This document shows positions 6,005 to 12,738 of a stretch of 39,245 nucleotides of DNA, piece by piece (position 1 is the stretch's first letter; every line of letters begins with the position of its first letter). Position numbers and translations under genes: made by a program. Below the pieces are notes generated by a model that had not been told where the DNA came from, searched no databases, and saw only the letters and a program-made list of their open reading frames with translations. The DNA is taken from positions 1 through 39,245 of the IMG/VR virus record IMGVR_UViG_3300044695_002129. One strand, written 5' to 3'. Source of the DNA: a virus.

Positions 6005-6328
6005 ATGAAACTTGAGCAAATTAATCCTAATCATATGGATTCACCTATGTTTAGGGCAGATAAATTGCGAAATGTTGGCAATTGGTCCTTTTATGACTTC
6101 CTATCGGAAGATGCGATTCAGTGTCGTATGGTGATTCATCATGGTACGAGAATGGGTCTTTTCACTCAACAAGATTGGGGATGGGCGTTCGTTCCTGAGT
6201 CCATTGGTTGGGGCAGTGCATCGGACCAACAAGGTATGCAAAAGTTGATGCCTAGCGGTTGGAAGTTCCGTAGGAATGGTGGATGTCCTCGTTATGAGTT
6301 GAATGGTGTTCTTCAAGAAATTATCTGA
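6005..6328 (+). CDS. Hypothetical protein, 107 aa
   Basis: The start ATG 6005 is set by GGAGG at 5994-5998, six bases upstream; the same GGAGGTTGA-type site recurs before several genes of this arm. The protein is soluble and rich in Trp and Met (MDSPMFRADKLRNVGNWSFY, FTQQDWGWAFVPESIGWG). No domain, zinc site or membrane segment is recognised. Its stop codon lies inside the first hairpin of the structured leader that precedes the AAA+ gene. Confidence 0.75.
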   Translation: MKLEQINPNHMDSPMFRADKLRNVGNWSFYDFLSEDAIQCRMVIHHGTRMGLFTQQDWGWAFVPESIGWGSASDQQGMQKLMPSGWKFRRNGGCPRYELNGVLQEII

Positions 6329-6517
6329 ACTAAAGTTCAGTGGGACGGAATAGCAAGTCAATTTGACTTGGGCAGTGCAATTCTGCTACCGTCTACGATG
6401 TCCCACATTGTGGTACACGATGTCCTAGCAATCCTGCTAGGGGATTATGGTGGTCCCGACTTGTCGGGGCATTAGATGTCCGTGAACGGACAGCCATTCA
6501 ATTGCATGGAGGTAAAC
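6325..6517 (+). promoter_or_regulatory. Structured leader with serial hairpins before the AAA+ gene
   Basis: Consecutive helices can be read. CTGAAC-TAAA-GTTCAG spans 6325-6340. The stem GACGG/CCGTC continues into TAGCA/TGCTA (6344-6355 with 6384-6393). CCTAGCA-ATCC-TGCTAGG spans 6424-6441. CCCGA-CTTG-TCGGG spans 6455-6468 (its outermost G can pair on). TGTCCG-TGAA-CGGACA spans 6477-6492. GTGGGAC (6340-6346) can pair with GTCCCAC (6400-6406), but that excludes both the GACGG stem and the local CCACA/TGTGG hairpin (6403-6413), as in attenuators. GATGTCC occurs three times at the base of hairpins. It may be a regulatory leader or a set of processing sites. Confidence 0.55.
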
Positions 6518-7789
6518 ATGCCAGCAAAACCAGCAAGACAAGTCCTATCTATAGATAGGGTAGCGAAAACGGCGGTTCTACAGTATCCGCATGGTTCATT
6601 TTCATTGGACATTCGCCAAATGGACAAGAACCAACTTATTAAAGTTGGCACATTCTTGAAAGTCACTTGGAATGGTACACCAATGCACAAATCGCTTGAT
6701 GAAATCAAGGCGATTGTCAATAGTGCTGTGGATGGTTCACCAATGCCAACACCAGCACCAAAACCTGCACCAATCCCAACCGTACCTACGGTAGCCACTT
6801 CAATTAAGGCTACTGCACCTAACGGTTCGTCATTGGATGCCGTGATTGCAAATATGGTGCAGACAATTTTGGCTACGATGCCATTGGGTACCGACAAGGA
6901 TGCTGTCCTTGAAATTGCTAACGATGTTATGTCCGAAAATTTGGCGGACATAAAAGCGGAAATGATTGAGGTTCGTGATGCTATCCGATTGGTTCGTCCT
7001 GTCGTGACCGAGGTTCACTTGCCACATGGTGAAGTTCGTAGGTTGGAGGGTGTTCAACATGCACAATTCCCTAGTGTGTTGAAGATTCTGCAGAAAAAGC
7101 GGAACATCTTCATGGTCGGCTCTGCTGGCACAGGTAAGACAACGATTGCAGAAAAAGCATCACAAGCCCTTGGCTTGGATTTCTCTGCACAGTCGTTCAA
7201 TTCACAGTCATCTAAGTCCGACCTTGTCGGATTCAAGACCGCTAATGGCGTTTATATCGGAACGGAGTTTCGTGAGCGTTTCCAAAATGGCGGTATCTTC
7301 CTCATGGATGAGATTGACAACGCTAATCCGAACATCTTGGGTACGCTAAATGCGGCACTTGCCAACGGGTTTATGGCGTTCCCTGACGGTATGGTGAAAA
7401 GGCATGACGGATTCATCGCTATTGCGGCAGGTAATACCTACGGCAATGGTGCTACGGCACAGTATGTCGGACGGAATCCGATTGACGGTGCCACGAAAGA
7501 CCGTTTCGTGTTCATGGACATTCTCATTGATGAGAACATTGAGGATGCAATGGTTGCCTCTACAGGGTTGGATGTTCGTAAAGCCACGAAGTGGACGATG
7601 ATTGTCCGCCAGTGTCGTAAGAATGTCGCAGACTTTGGTCTGCAAGTTATCGTGTCCCCTAGGGCATCGGAAAATGGTGCGCATCTTTTAGATGCTGGTT
7701 TCACATTCCGTGAGGCAATTGACATGACCGTACTCAAGGGTGCGAAGCCTGAACAAGCCGAGAAAATCTTGACGGGTGTCGCTCTTTGA
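6518..7789 (+). CDS. MoxR/CobS-like AAA+ ATPase
   Basis: 423 residues from ATG 6518, placed by GGAGG at 6508-6512; an ATG at 6476 lies in the leader hairpins and lacks a ribosome site. Residues 1-185 are a variable N-terminal part with a Pro-rich linker near 75-90. The AAA+ core has Walker A GSAGTGKT (201-208), Walker B IFLMDEID (260-267), a sensor asparagine in AAGNTYGNG (about 306) and an arginine-finger candidate in TKDRF (about 329). MoxR and CobS ATPases remodel or insert metal into partner proteins together with VWA-domain proteins, and the next gene may encode such a partner. In phages the target is unknown. The 11-bp hairpin at its stop may be a transcript end. Confidence 0.85.
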   Translation: MPAKPARQVLSIDRVAKTAVLQYPHGSFSLDIRQMDKNQLIKVGTFLKVTWNGTPMHKSLDEIKAIVNSAVDGSPMPTPAPKPAPIPTVPTVATSIKATAPNGSSLDAVIANMVQTILATMPLGTDKDAVLEIANDVMSENLADIKAEMIEVRDAIRLVRPVVTEVHLPHGEVRRLEGVQHAQFPSVLKILQKKRNIFMVGSAGTGKTTIAEKASQALGLDFSAQSFNSQSSKSDLVGFKTANGVYIGTEFRERFQNGGIFLMDEIDNANPNILGTLNAALANGFMAFPDGMVKRHDGFIAIAAGNTYGNGATAQYVGRNPIDGATKDRFVFMDILIDENIEDAMVASTGLDVRKATKWTMIVRQCRKNVADFGLQVIVSPRASENGAHLLDAGFTFREAIDMTVLKGAKPEQAEKILTGVAL

Positions 7790-7798
7790 GCGACACCC
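7774..7798 (+). terminator. 11-bp hairpin spanning the AAA+ stop codon
   Basis: GGGTGTCGCTC (7774-7784), loop TTT, GAGCGACACCC (7788-7798) are perfect complements, and the TGA stop (7787-7789) lies in the loop and the start of the 3' arm. Only a weak T-rich tail follows (TTCATTTCAT). It is either an inefficient terminator or a 3' end-stabilising or processing hairpin. Confidence 0.5.
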
Positions 7799-7841
7799 TG
7801 TCGGGTTCATTTCATAAACGAACATCAACTGGAGGTTGATT

Positions 7842-8678
7842 ATGTATACAAAGCGTGAAGATATCAAGCAAGGCAAACAGCGTTTGGTCGTAGACCATTT
7901 TGACTCACTTGGCGATTATATTCGCCATGCGGAATCCAATCCCACCAAGGGTTCATCGGATGCTAGGCGTGACGCTGAATGGGCTGGCACAGAGTCCTTG
8001 GCGGATGCTGTCACATTGGCTACACATGGTTGGGATGAGAAGCGTCCTGATGTTGACAAGTTGTTTGCACAACTTGAAACCGACATTGCTAGTGCAATGG
8101 ATGAACCGTTCACAACTTACTATTCTCACAGTGGGGATAGCGTGGACATGGGTCGTTACATGAGTGGTGACCCTGAGTGCATGGTGGATTATGTGACAGA
8201 ACCGCAGGCTCGTATGGGTCGGGTTGTCCGAGTCATAATCAACGGTGCAATGTCGTGCAGTATTTCGGCGGAAGATATCATTCGGCGTGGTGTTGCGGTA
8301 GTCGCTCTGTTGGATGTAATCCACAAGTTGGGTGTTGGTGTTGAGTTGGCAGTGGAAATGCCAGTGTCTAGTGGGAATACCAAGTATTCTACGGTGGTGA
8401 AGTTGCATGATTCATCGGAGATGTTGGACATAAACAACATGATGTATGCGGTTTGTCATCCGTCAATGTTGCGCCGTTTAGCGTTCGGTGCAATTGAGCA
8501 GATGCCTAGTGAGATGTTCACTGATTACCGTTACGGTTATGGTACACCTAGCGAGATGCAACGGAAGGCTGGCTACGATGTGGCGGTTGAGAAATTGCAG
8601 GACGGTCACGGTGACTTGGTTCGGGACCCTGTCGCTTGGGTTCTTAGCACGGTCAAGGGACTTGACTTAGTCGCTTGA
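7842..8678 (+). CDS. Putative VWA-like partner of the AAA+ ATPase (278 aa)
   Basis: The start ATG 7842 follows GGAGG (7831-7835) by six bases. The first 100 residues are charged. The core GRVVRVIINGAMSCSISAED followed by RRGVAVVALLDVIHKLGVGV and ELAVEM has the alternation of a Rossmann-like VWA fold. From memory it resembles the DUF7192-type proteins that phages encode next to CobS/MoxR-like ATPases. A canonical DxSxS metal site is not obvious (NGAMSCSIS is the nearest), so metal binding may be lost. Adjacent position and the same ribosome-site style support a two-gene MoxR-VWA module. The target of the module is unknown. Confidence 0.6.
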   Translation: MYTKREDIKQGKQRLVVDHFDSLGDYIRHAESNPTKGSSDARRDAEWAGTESLADAVTLATHGWDEKRPDVDKLFAQLETDIASAMDEPFTTYYSHSGDSVDMGRYMSGDPECMVDYVTEPQARMGRVVRVIINGAMSCSISAEDIIRRGVAVVALLDVIHKLGVGVELAVEMPVSSGNTKYSTVVKLHDSSEMLDINNMMYAVCHPSMLRRLAFGAIEQMPSEMFTDYRYGYGTPSEMQRKAGYDVAVEKLQDGHGDLVRDPVAWVLSTVKGLDLVA

Positions 8679-8690
8679 ATCGTCTAGTGT

Positions 8691-8733
8691 GGTGTGACAG
8701 GGTAGCGGTTCCCCTCGGCTACCTTGTTACACC
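8691..8733 (+). terminator. 16-bp intergenic hairpin
   Basis: 8691-8706 pairs with 8718-8733 (GGTGTGACAGGGTAGC against GCTACCTTGTTACACC), including two G-U pairs that favour the + strand, with an 11-base loop. An A/T-rich stretch follows about 10 bases later, but there is no immediate T run. Terminator or RNA-processing hairpin between the VWA-like gene and the membrane gene. Confidence 0.5.
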
Positions 8734-8776
8734 CTTGATGTAATATAAAAATAAATTAGCAACCTAGGAGGTTGAA

Positions 8777-9262
8777 ATGTTAGGTAAATGTGCGAAAGTT
8801 GTGTTGATGTGGACAGCGTTTTTCTCTGTCTTATGGTTGTGTTATGGCATGGTCGGGACCCCGACTAATGTGATGGCATATATTTTCTGCTCTGCGTTGT
8901 CGGTGGCTACCTTTGTCCCCGCTATGTATGAAACTATTCTTCTGGTCGGGTTTATGATGCTCAACAATATTCCTAGTGATGATGAAATGGATGATTGGGA
9001 TAATGCGTCATTGAATGAATGGCGTGCCATTGACGATGCGGAAGGTTGGGATGTAACAATCGGTGCTAGAGAAGGATTATATTTCCATCTTTACCAAGAT
9101 AAAGACTTGCCATTCAACGATTTGTTTGTTGGCGAGTTATGTGAACGACATGGAAACATGAATCACATTCTTGACCGTGAACACTTTGCGTCACAACGAT
9201 TGTGTGTTGATTGGTTTCTAGAAAAATCTTTAGAGATTGAGTCGTGGATTCCAAAACATTAG
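8777..9262 (+). CDS. Membrane protein with acidic cytoplasmic domain (161 aa)
   Basis: ATG 8777 is preceded by AGGAGG. Two hydrophobic segments are visible, about residues 7-27 (VVLMWTAFFSVLWLCYGMVG) and 33-60 (AYIFCSALSVATFVPAMYE, TILLVGFMML). An acidic soluble region follows (PSDDEMDDWDNASLNEW) with HLYQDKDLPFNDLFVG and a Cys/His-containing C terminus. There is no similarity that I can name. Early expression of a small inner-membrane protein is often linked to superinfection exclusion or host takeover, but nothing here shows that. The G of its TAG stop is the first base of the hammerhead ribozyme. Confidence 0.75.
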   Translation: MLGKCAKVVLMWTAFFSVLWLCYGMVGTPTNVMAYIFCSALSVATFVPAMYETILLVGFMMLNNIPSDDEMDDWDNASLNEWRAIDDAEGWDVTIGAREGLYFHLYQDKDLPFNDLFVGELCERHGNMNHILDREHFASQRLCVDWFLEKSLEIESWIPKH

Positions 9263-9326
9263 GACGAAACACCATAATGTTACCTCATTATGGTGTCCGT
9301 AAGTATTTGCTTACGCTGACGAGTCC
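9262..9326 (+). ncRNA. Type II hammerhead self-cleaving ribozyme
   Basis: All core elements are present in the order expected for the permuted type II form with stem II open. Stem II 5' is GGAC (9262-9265), followed by GAA then A15.1 (9266-9269). Stem III is ten further perfect pairs (9270-9279 with 9286-9295) closed by loop TTACCT, with U16.1 at 9296 and C17 at 9297. Cleavage is predicted between 9297 and 9298. Stem I is CGTAAG/CTTACG (9298-9303 with 9310-9315) with loop TATTTG. The catalytic strand is CTGACGA (9316-9322) and stem II 3' is GTCC (9323-9326). Every Watson-Crick pair is intact and the cleavage triplet is GUC. It lies exactly between two genes and should cut their shared mRNA. 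Type II hammerheads are known mainly from prokaryotic and metagenomic sequences. Confidence 0.93.
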
Positions 9327-9354
9327 AGCATGACCTACACCTTGGAGGTGTGTT

Positions 9355-9966
9355 ATCAAAACATTAACTAGCGGTGCGTTGCTCCCTTGCGGTATTGGGA
9401 GTGAAATTGAGCCAGCAATTGTTGGCGATTTGGAATCTATTCAACATTATGTTGGTGGATGTATTGATGCTGTTCGTACAGAACTACATGACGGAACCGT
9501 TATCGTGGGCTACTGCCATGATGAAGGGTTGTTGCTTGGCATGGAAACAAACTGGTTCGCTAGTGCGTTGTTCAATCAGCAGTTGTGTGGTCCTGTTGTG
9601 TTGGTGTCGGGTACATCACCTGATGGTGAGTATGACGGTGACAATTATGATTTGCCTGAACAGTTTTACAAATATTTGACAACCAAGTTCACTAAACGGG
9701 TTGCGGAAACATACAACGAAACGATGATTATGTCTGCAGGTATCGCTCTTGCTAGACGGGTTGGCATTATTGATGCAGAAGAAATGGCTGTGTTGGACGA
9801 AAAACTGGAACGAGCATCCGAAGGTGATGACGCAGACTTTGTGGCACACATGGAGGACATCGCTAGGCGTTGTGAAGCGTTTGGTCCTCCGAAAGAATCG
9901 GACACTATGGAAAATATGATTTCCGATATAGAAAAAATGTTACGAGAAGCCGAAGGAGGCAAATAA
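9355..9966 (+). CDS. DUF3846-like protein, apparent ATC start codon
   Basis: From codon 9355 the protein reads (M)KTLTSGALLPCGIGSEIEP, then LESIQHYVGGCIDAVR and a later GPVVLVSG, the layout of DUF3846 phage proteins as I remember them. GGAGG at 9344-9348 lies six bases before an ATC codon at 9355, exactly the spacing seen upstream at 6005 and 7842. No ATG or GTG is in frame nearby. The first TTG (9379) would remove the conserved N-terminal strand and has no ribosome site. The C-terminal third is helical and acidic (AEEMAVLDEKLERASEGDDA). Function is unknown in the family. The ribozyme cleavage site lies 58 bases upstream, so the cut message would begin with a free 5'-OH leader for this gene. 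Confidence 0.7.
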   Translation: MKTLTSGALLPCGIGSEIEPAIVGDLESIQHYVGGCIDAVRTELHDGTVIVGYCHDEGLLLGMETNWFASALFNQQLCGPVVLVSGTSPDGEYDGDNYDLPEQFYKYLTTKFTKRVAETYNETMIMSAGIALARRVGIIDAEEMAVLDEKLERASEGDDADFVAHMEDIARRCEAFGPPKESDTMENMISDIEKMLREAEGGK

Positions 9967-10139
9967 TGCAGGTACCTATGAACAAGAACGGGGGGAGAAG
10001 TCTCCCTCCGTTGTTACCCAAGGGTGTTTATAAATGTCCGAAATGTGATAGCGAAATAGAAGTGTTTGTGCGGATGACTTTGCCACCAGCATGCTTGAAT
10101 CATACTGGCGGTCAAACTACTATGGAAAAGAGAAAATAA
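9966..10139 (+). CDS. Zinc-ribbon-like microprotein (57 aa)
   Basis: The start ATG 9966 overlaps the preceding stop as TAATG. The protein contains GVYKCPKCDSEIEVFVRM and PPACLNHTGG, a CxxC knuckle followed 18-20 residues later by CxxH, consistent with a small zinc ribbon. The C-terminal tail is short and basic. Similar microproteins are frequent in actinophage early regions. A role is not known. An alternative start at the internal ATG 9978 would remove four residues only. Confidence 0.65.
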   Translation: MQVPMNKNGGRSLPPLLPKGVYKCPKCDSEIEVFVRMTLPPACLNHTGGQTTMEKRK

Positions 10140-10267
10140 TGGATAGGCAAGTAATCAAATTTGATGAATGGTGCGACTTGCACTCATTCAATCCTGATAA
10201 CGATGACAACTTCAATCTATATTTGGTGTGGGTTGAAAGAGAAACGAGAGGAAAAAATAATGAGTAG
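10139..10267 (+). CDS. Acidic microprotein (42 aa), unknown
   Basis: The frame begins at ATG 10139, overlapping the previous stop as TAATG, and reads MDRQVIKFDEWCDLHSF, NPDNDDNFNLYLVWVER and a charged end. Its stop overlaps the next gene by eight bases. The tight head-to-tail packing with neighbours is the main support for it being translated; no family is recognised. It is acidic with a hydrophobic NLYLVW patch. Confidence 0.55.
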   Translation: MDRQVIKFDEWCDLHSFNPDNDDNFNLYLVWVERETRGKNNE

Positions 10268-10424
10268 CACATTACCACCTACCGTATGGTCGGAAGAAGA
10301 TACGGTTATATGGGAAAACATGGATGCACCTACGAAGCGTGAATTTATTATTAGTTCAGCGTTTGCAGATGTACGAGAAAAACCGTCCGAATGGTTAAAC
10401 AAAAAACTAGGAGAAACAAAATGA
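10260..10424 (+). CDS. Small protein (54 aa), unknown
   Basis: Starts at ATG 10260 (MSSTLPPTVWSEEDTVIWEN), with a GAGG-type ribosome site (GAGAGGAAAAAATA) before it; a longer reading of the frame from 10161 has no ribosome site and would overlap the upstream gene throughout. The sequence is amphipathic and helical (MDAPTKREFIISSAFADVRE), with a basic end. The stop overlaps the next ATG as ATGA. No domain is recognised. Confidence 0.6.
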   Translation: MSSTLPPTVWSEEDTVIWENMDAPTKREFIISSAFADVREKPSEWLNKKLGETK

Positions 10425-10600
10425 AAGCATTAGCAACAACAAAACTAGTTGAGGTCACACTTGTGCTAGCAATAGAAACATACAGCGATAACAATGACAT
10501 GGTGTGTGCAATGGATTACATCACAACAGCAAGCGAAGCATCCATCATTGGATGGGATGAACGAACACTAGAAGCAACCTACAAGGGAGAAACAAAATGA
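10421..10600 (+). CDS. Small protein (59 aa), unknown
   Basis: ATG 10421 follows AGGAGAAAC and overlaps the previous stop as ATGA. It reads MKALATTKLVEVTLVLAIET then a central SDNNDMVCAMDYITTAS and SIIGWDERTLEATYKGETK. The beta-strand pattern and short length suggest a small beta-sheet protein. Its end GETK repeats the ending of the gene before it (LGETK), because both genes carry the same ribosome-site sequence GGAGAAACAAAATGA over their 3' ends. Function is unknown. Confidence 0.6.
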   Translation: MKALATTKLVEVTLVLAIETYSDNNDMVCAMDYITTASEASIIGWDERTLEATYKGETK

Positions 10601-10803
10601 AAAAGTCCGAGAAGTGTCCAATATGTAATGGTCCTATACCGAACGCCTTGCACGAGGGCAAGTATGCTGGTGCGTTGAGTCGGGTTGATAACAAAACAGA
10701 AATATGTTCCGAGTGCGGAGTGTTTGAAGCATTGCAAGATTTTGTGCAAGGTTTCGCAACTGCCACTGATGCACGCCGAACAACAATCTTGGAAGAGGCA
10801 TAA
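10597..10803 (+). CDS. Zinc-ribbon protein (68 aa), conserved actinophage type
   Basis: Reads MKKSEKCPICNGPIPNALHE, YAGALSRVDNKTEICSECG, then a helix (VFEALQDFVQGFATATDARR). Two CxxC pairs about 28-30 residues apart make a zinc ribbon. The segment GALSRVDNKTEICSECGV.EAL is, from memory, recurrent in small actinobacteriophage proteins. The start overlaps the previous stop as ATGA, and the stop overlaps the next ATG. Probably a nucleic-acid or protein adaptor; the role is unknown. Confidence 0.7.
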   Translation: MKKSEKCPICNGPIPNALHEGKYAGALSRVDNKTEICSECGVFEALQDFVQGFATATDARRTTILEEA

Positions 10804-11033
10804 TGTATATCAATGCTGTAACACCTGAATGTCCCATGTGTGGTGTCGCTAGCGGCATCATGGTGGATTATGACAAATATAAAGCGTGGTGTAACCGTGA
10901 AATACTTGTCCAAGATGCGTTCCCCGATATGTCAAAAGAGGAGCGTGAAGTGTTGATGACAGGCACACATCCTGATTGCTGGTCCATAATGTGGGCTGGA
11001 ATAGACGAAGAAGAAGGAGAAATAGATGAGTGA
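10803..11033 (+). CDS. Cysteine-containing small protein (76 aa)
   Basis: Begins at ATG 10803 (TAATG overlap). MYINAVTPECPMCGVASGIM supplies one CxxC. VDYDKYKAWCNREILVQDAF adds a Cys. The segment DMSKEEREVLMTGTHPDCWS resembles, from memory, a motif common in actinophage small proteins. The C terminus is very acidic (DEEEGEIDE). A zinc site made of the CxxC pair plus later Cys/His residues is possible. Function is unknown. It overlaps the following gene by eight bases. Confidence 0.65.
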   Translation: MYINAVTPECPMCGVASGIMVDYDKYKAWCNREILVQDAFPDMSKEEREVLMTGTHPDCWSIMWAGIDEEEGEIDE

Positions 11034-11727
11034 GCATGAGTGGTTGGATGATGTTACACCTATTGGTGTCAGTCAAGATTCGTTAGCGATACAGAACATG
11101 TGGATGGGTAAACGCATAGCAGAAACTATGGGTTACGATTTATCTAATCCGCAACATATTTTGTCTTGGCTGGCATCGGTAACAGATTTCCATGACAAGT
11201 ATGTGGAATCACAAGGTACTTGTGTGTTGGATTATGATTCTTTGCAGCCGTTAGTTACGGACCCAAACATTTTGGTGCATTGGAAAAACATTCGTGAAAC
11301 GGTCATTAACGCTGTGCGTCAATTCCCTGTCAAATCTGTTCTAGATGTTTTAGATAAAATTGAGATTCCTTTAAGCGAGTTCATGGTTGCTATGACTACG
11401 AACAAGTTTGGGCGTTACATTTCTAGAAAAGAGTTCATAGAATTTGAGCAAGATATGTTGAAAAAAGGTGCGATTATGAGCAAAATAGTCATAAAACACG
11501 GCATAATTCGCAATCTTGTGATTGCTTTTCGTGACCTGTATGAACCGATGGTAATTCGTTTGCATGGACAAGGTAATGACATGACTTTGATGCGAAAAGA
11601 ATTTCACGATTTGATTCGTGCTGGAGGAAACACTAAAGAAATTATTGCGTTTATAAAACAAAAATACAACATTACTTATTCCACTGATGCCATCAGATAT
11701 TACCGTAAAGTTCATAGTCTTAACTGA
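11026..11727 (+). CDS. Hypothetical protein with C-terminal helix-turn-helix-like end (233 aa)
   Basis: Starts at ATG 11026, inside the end of the previous gene and preceded by GAAGGAGA. It is largely helical with no membrane segment. The last 45 residues (HDLIRAGGNTKEIIAFIKQ followed by KYNITYSTDAIRYYRKVHSL) look like a winged or simple helix-turn-helix: a resolvase-like RAGGNTKEI turn and a putative recognition helix. A DNA-binding regulator is therefore possible. The middle part (VLDVLDKIEIPLSEFMVAMT) is unassigned. A 7-bp direct repeat TGTTACA (11736-11742 and 11744-11750) follows its stop and could be a binding site. Confidence 0.65.
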   Translation: MSEHEWLDDVTPIGVSQDSLAIQNMWMGKRIAETMGYDLSNPQHILSWLASVTDFHDKYVESQGTCVLDYDSLQPLVTDPNILVHWKNIRETVINAVRQFPVKSVLDVLDKIEIPLSEFMVAMTTNKFGRYISRKEFIEFEQDMLKKGAIMSKIVIKHGIIRNLVIAFRDLYEPMVIRLHGQGNDMTLMRKEFHDLIRAGGNTKEIIAFIKQKYNITYSTDAIRYYRKVHSLN

Positions 11728-11783
11728 CAGTAATGTGTTACACTGTTACAAGAGATTGTCCATGCTAAATCATTGGAGGTATT

Positions 11784-12623
11784 GTGAAGATTAATGAGAT
11801 TGAGAAACGCATATATGTGAGACAGTCATGGTTGGGTGACATGGCTATTTGTCCCGAACGAGCAAGATTGGGTCATGTCCGACCCGACCTACGGACAGGG
11901 TCGGATGCAACCATAATCGGTACAGCACTGCACGCTGGAATAGAATCAGTTCTAGACAACCGTTCTAAAGAGTTTGGTGATATGCTGGAAGTAGTTGCTA
12001 ACGAATATGAAACTTTGGAAACAACCAACTACAAAAAAACAAACATTGACGAAGAAAAAATTCCTGCATACCTAGAATCAATGTCACTAGCGTTTTATAA
12101 TGACATCCTGCCCAATGTGGAATTAGGTGGTTCAGTAGAACATTACTTCCAAGCCCCACTAGGCATAGAAATTAACGGTTACGGTATTTGGTTAGAAGGA
12201 ACAATGGATTACATTACACCTAGCGGTGTAATTTGGGATTGGAAAACATCCAGCCGTACCTACAACATTAAAGACAAACAGAAATCTGCGGTCCAACCAA
12301 CCGTTTATGCTGACGCTGCAGTGCAACTCGGATTATGCCCAGACTATCCCGTGCAGTTCAGATACGGCATTATGGTCCGAACCGAAACACCTAAACATCA
12401 GATTGCCACAGTGGAACGAACCGAACAACACGGTTTATGGCTACGACATCTGGTGCGAGGTGCAGTGACATCGGCATTGAAAACTGGTTACGATGACAAC
12501 TGGTTTATGAACGATTCGTCCACGCTATGTTCACAAGCATGGTGTTCCTATTGGGAAATCTGTAAAGGTGCATGGTGTGGCGATAAAGAAATTGCTTTCG
12601 CAAACCAGTCCTTAACTGACTAG
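11784..12623 (+). CDS. RecB/Cas4-like PD-(D/E)XK nuclease with Fe-S cysteines
   Basis: 279 residues from GTG 11784, with GGAGG seven bases upstream. The motifs follow the RecB/Cas4 exonuclease order: Cys23 in AICPERARLG, His50 in IGTALHAGIE, then EGTMDYI (Asp142), DWK (Asp152, Lys154) in VIWDWKTSS, and QPTVYA (motif with Gln171 and Tyr175). Four C-terminal Cys lie at about 249, 254, 260 and 265. Cys23 plus three of the C-terminal Cys is the usual 4Fe-4S arrangement of Cas4 and AddB-type nucleases. No cas genes are nearby, so a role in phage recombination or host DNA degradation is more likely than CRISPR adaptation. It begins the replication cluster. Confidence 0.85.
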   Translation: MKINEIEKRIYVRQSWLGDMAICPERARLGHVRPDLRTGSDATIIGTALHAGIESVLDNRSKEFGDMLEVVANEYETLETTNYKKTNIDEEKIPAYLESMSLAFYNDILPNVELGGSVEHYFQAPLGIEINGYGIWLEGTMDYITPSGVIWDWKTSSRTYNIKDKQKSAVQPTVYADAAVQLGLCPDYPVQFRYGIMVRTETPKHQIATVERTEQHGLWLRHLVRGAVTSALKTGYDDNWFMNDSSTLCSQAWCSYWEICKGAWCGDKEIAFANQSLTD

Positions 12624-12650
12624 CATATGATACAATCAATTTTAGTTTAC

Positions 12651-12699
12651 GAACGACTCGGCTGTAGGCAGTACCTCCAGTACCTCAGTCGGGTCGTTC
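12651..12699 (+). promoter_or_regulatory. 14-bp hairpin upstream of the 166-aa gene
   Basis: GAACGACTCGGCTG (12651-12664) pairs fully with CAGTCGGGTCGTTC (12686-12699) using G-U pairs, around a 21-base loop that itself carries AGTACCT twice. It ends about 40 bases before the start at 12739. Possible terminator after the nuclease gene or a translational control element. Confidence 0.5.
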
Positions 12700-12738
12700 A
12701 CAAATGTAATACCAAAACAAACAAGCAGGAGGCTTGAC

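Noticed and set aside
7346-7737. Minus-strand frames opposite the AAA+ gene
   Set aside because: They are antisense to a gene with intact Walker motifs and lack ribosome sites.
11784-12623. CRISPR-associated Cas4
   Set aside because: The nuclease has Cas4-like motifs, but there are no other cas genes or repeat-spacer arrays in the window.
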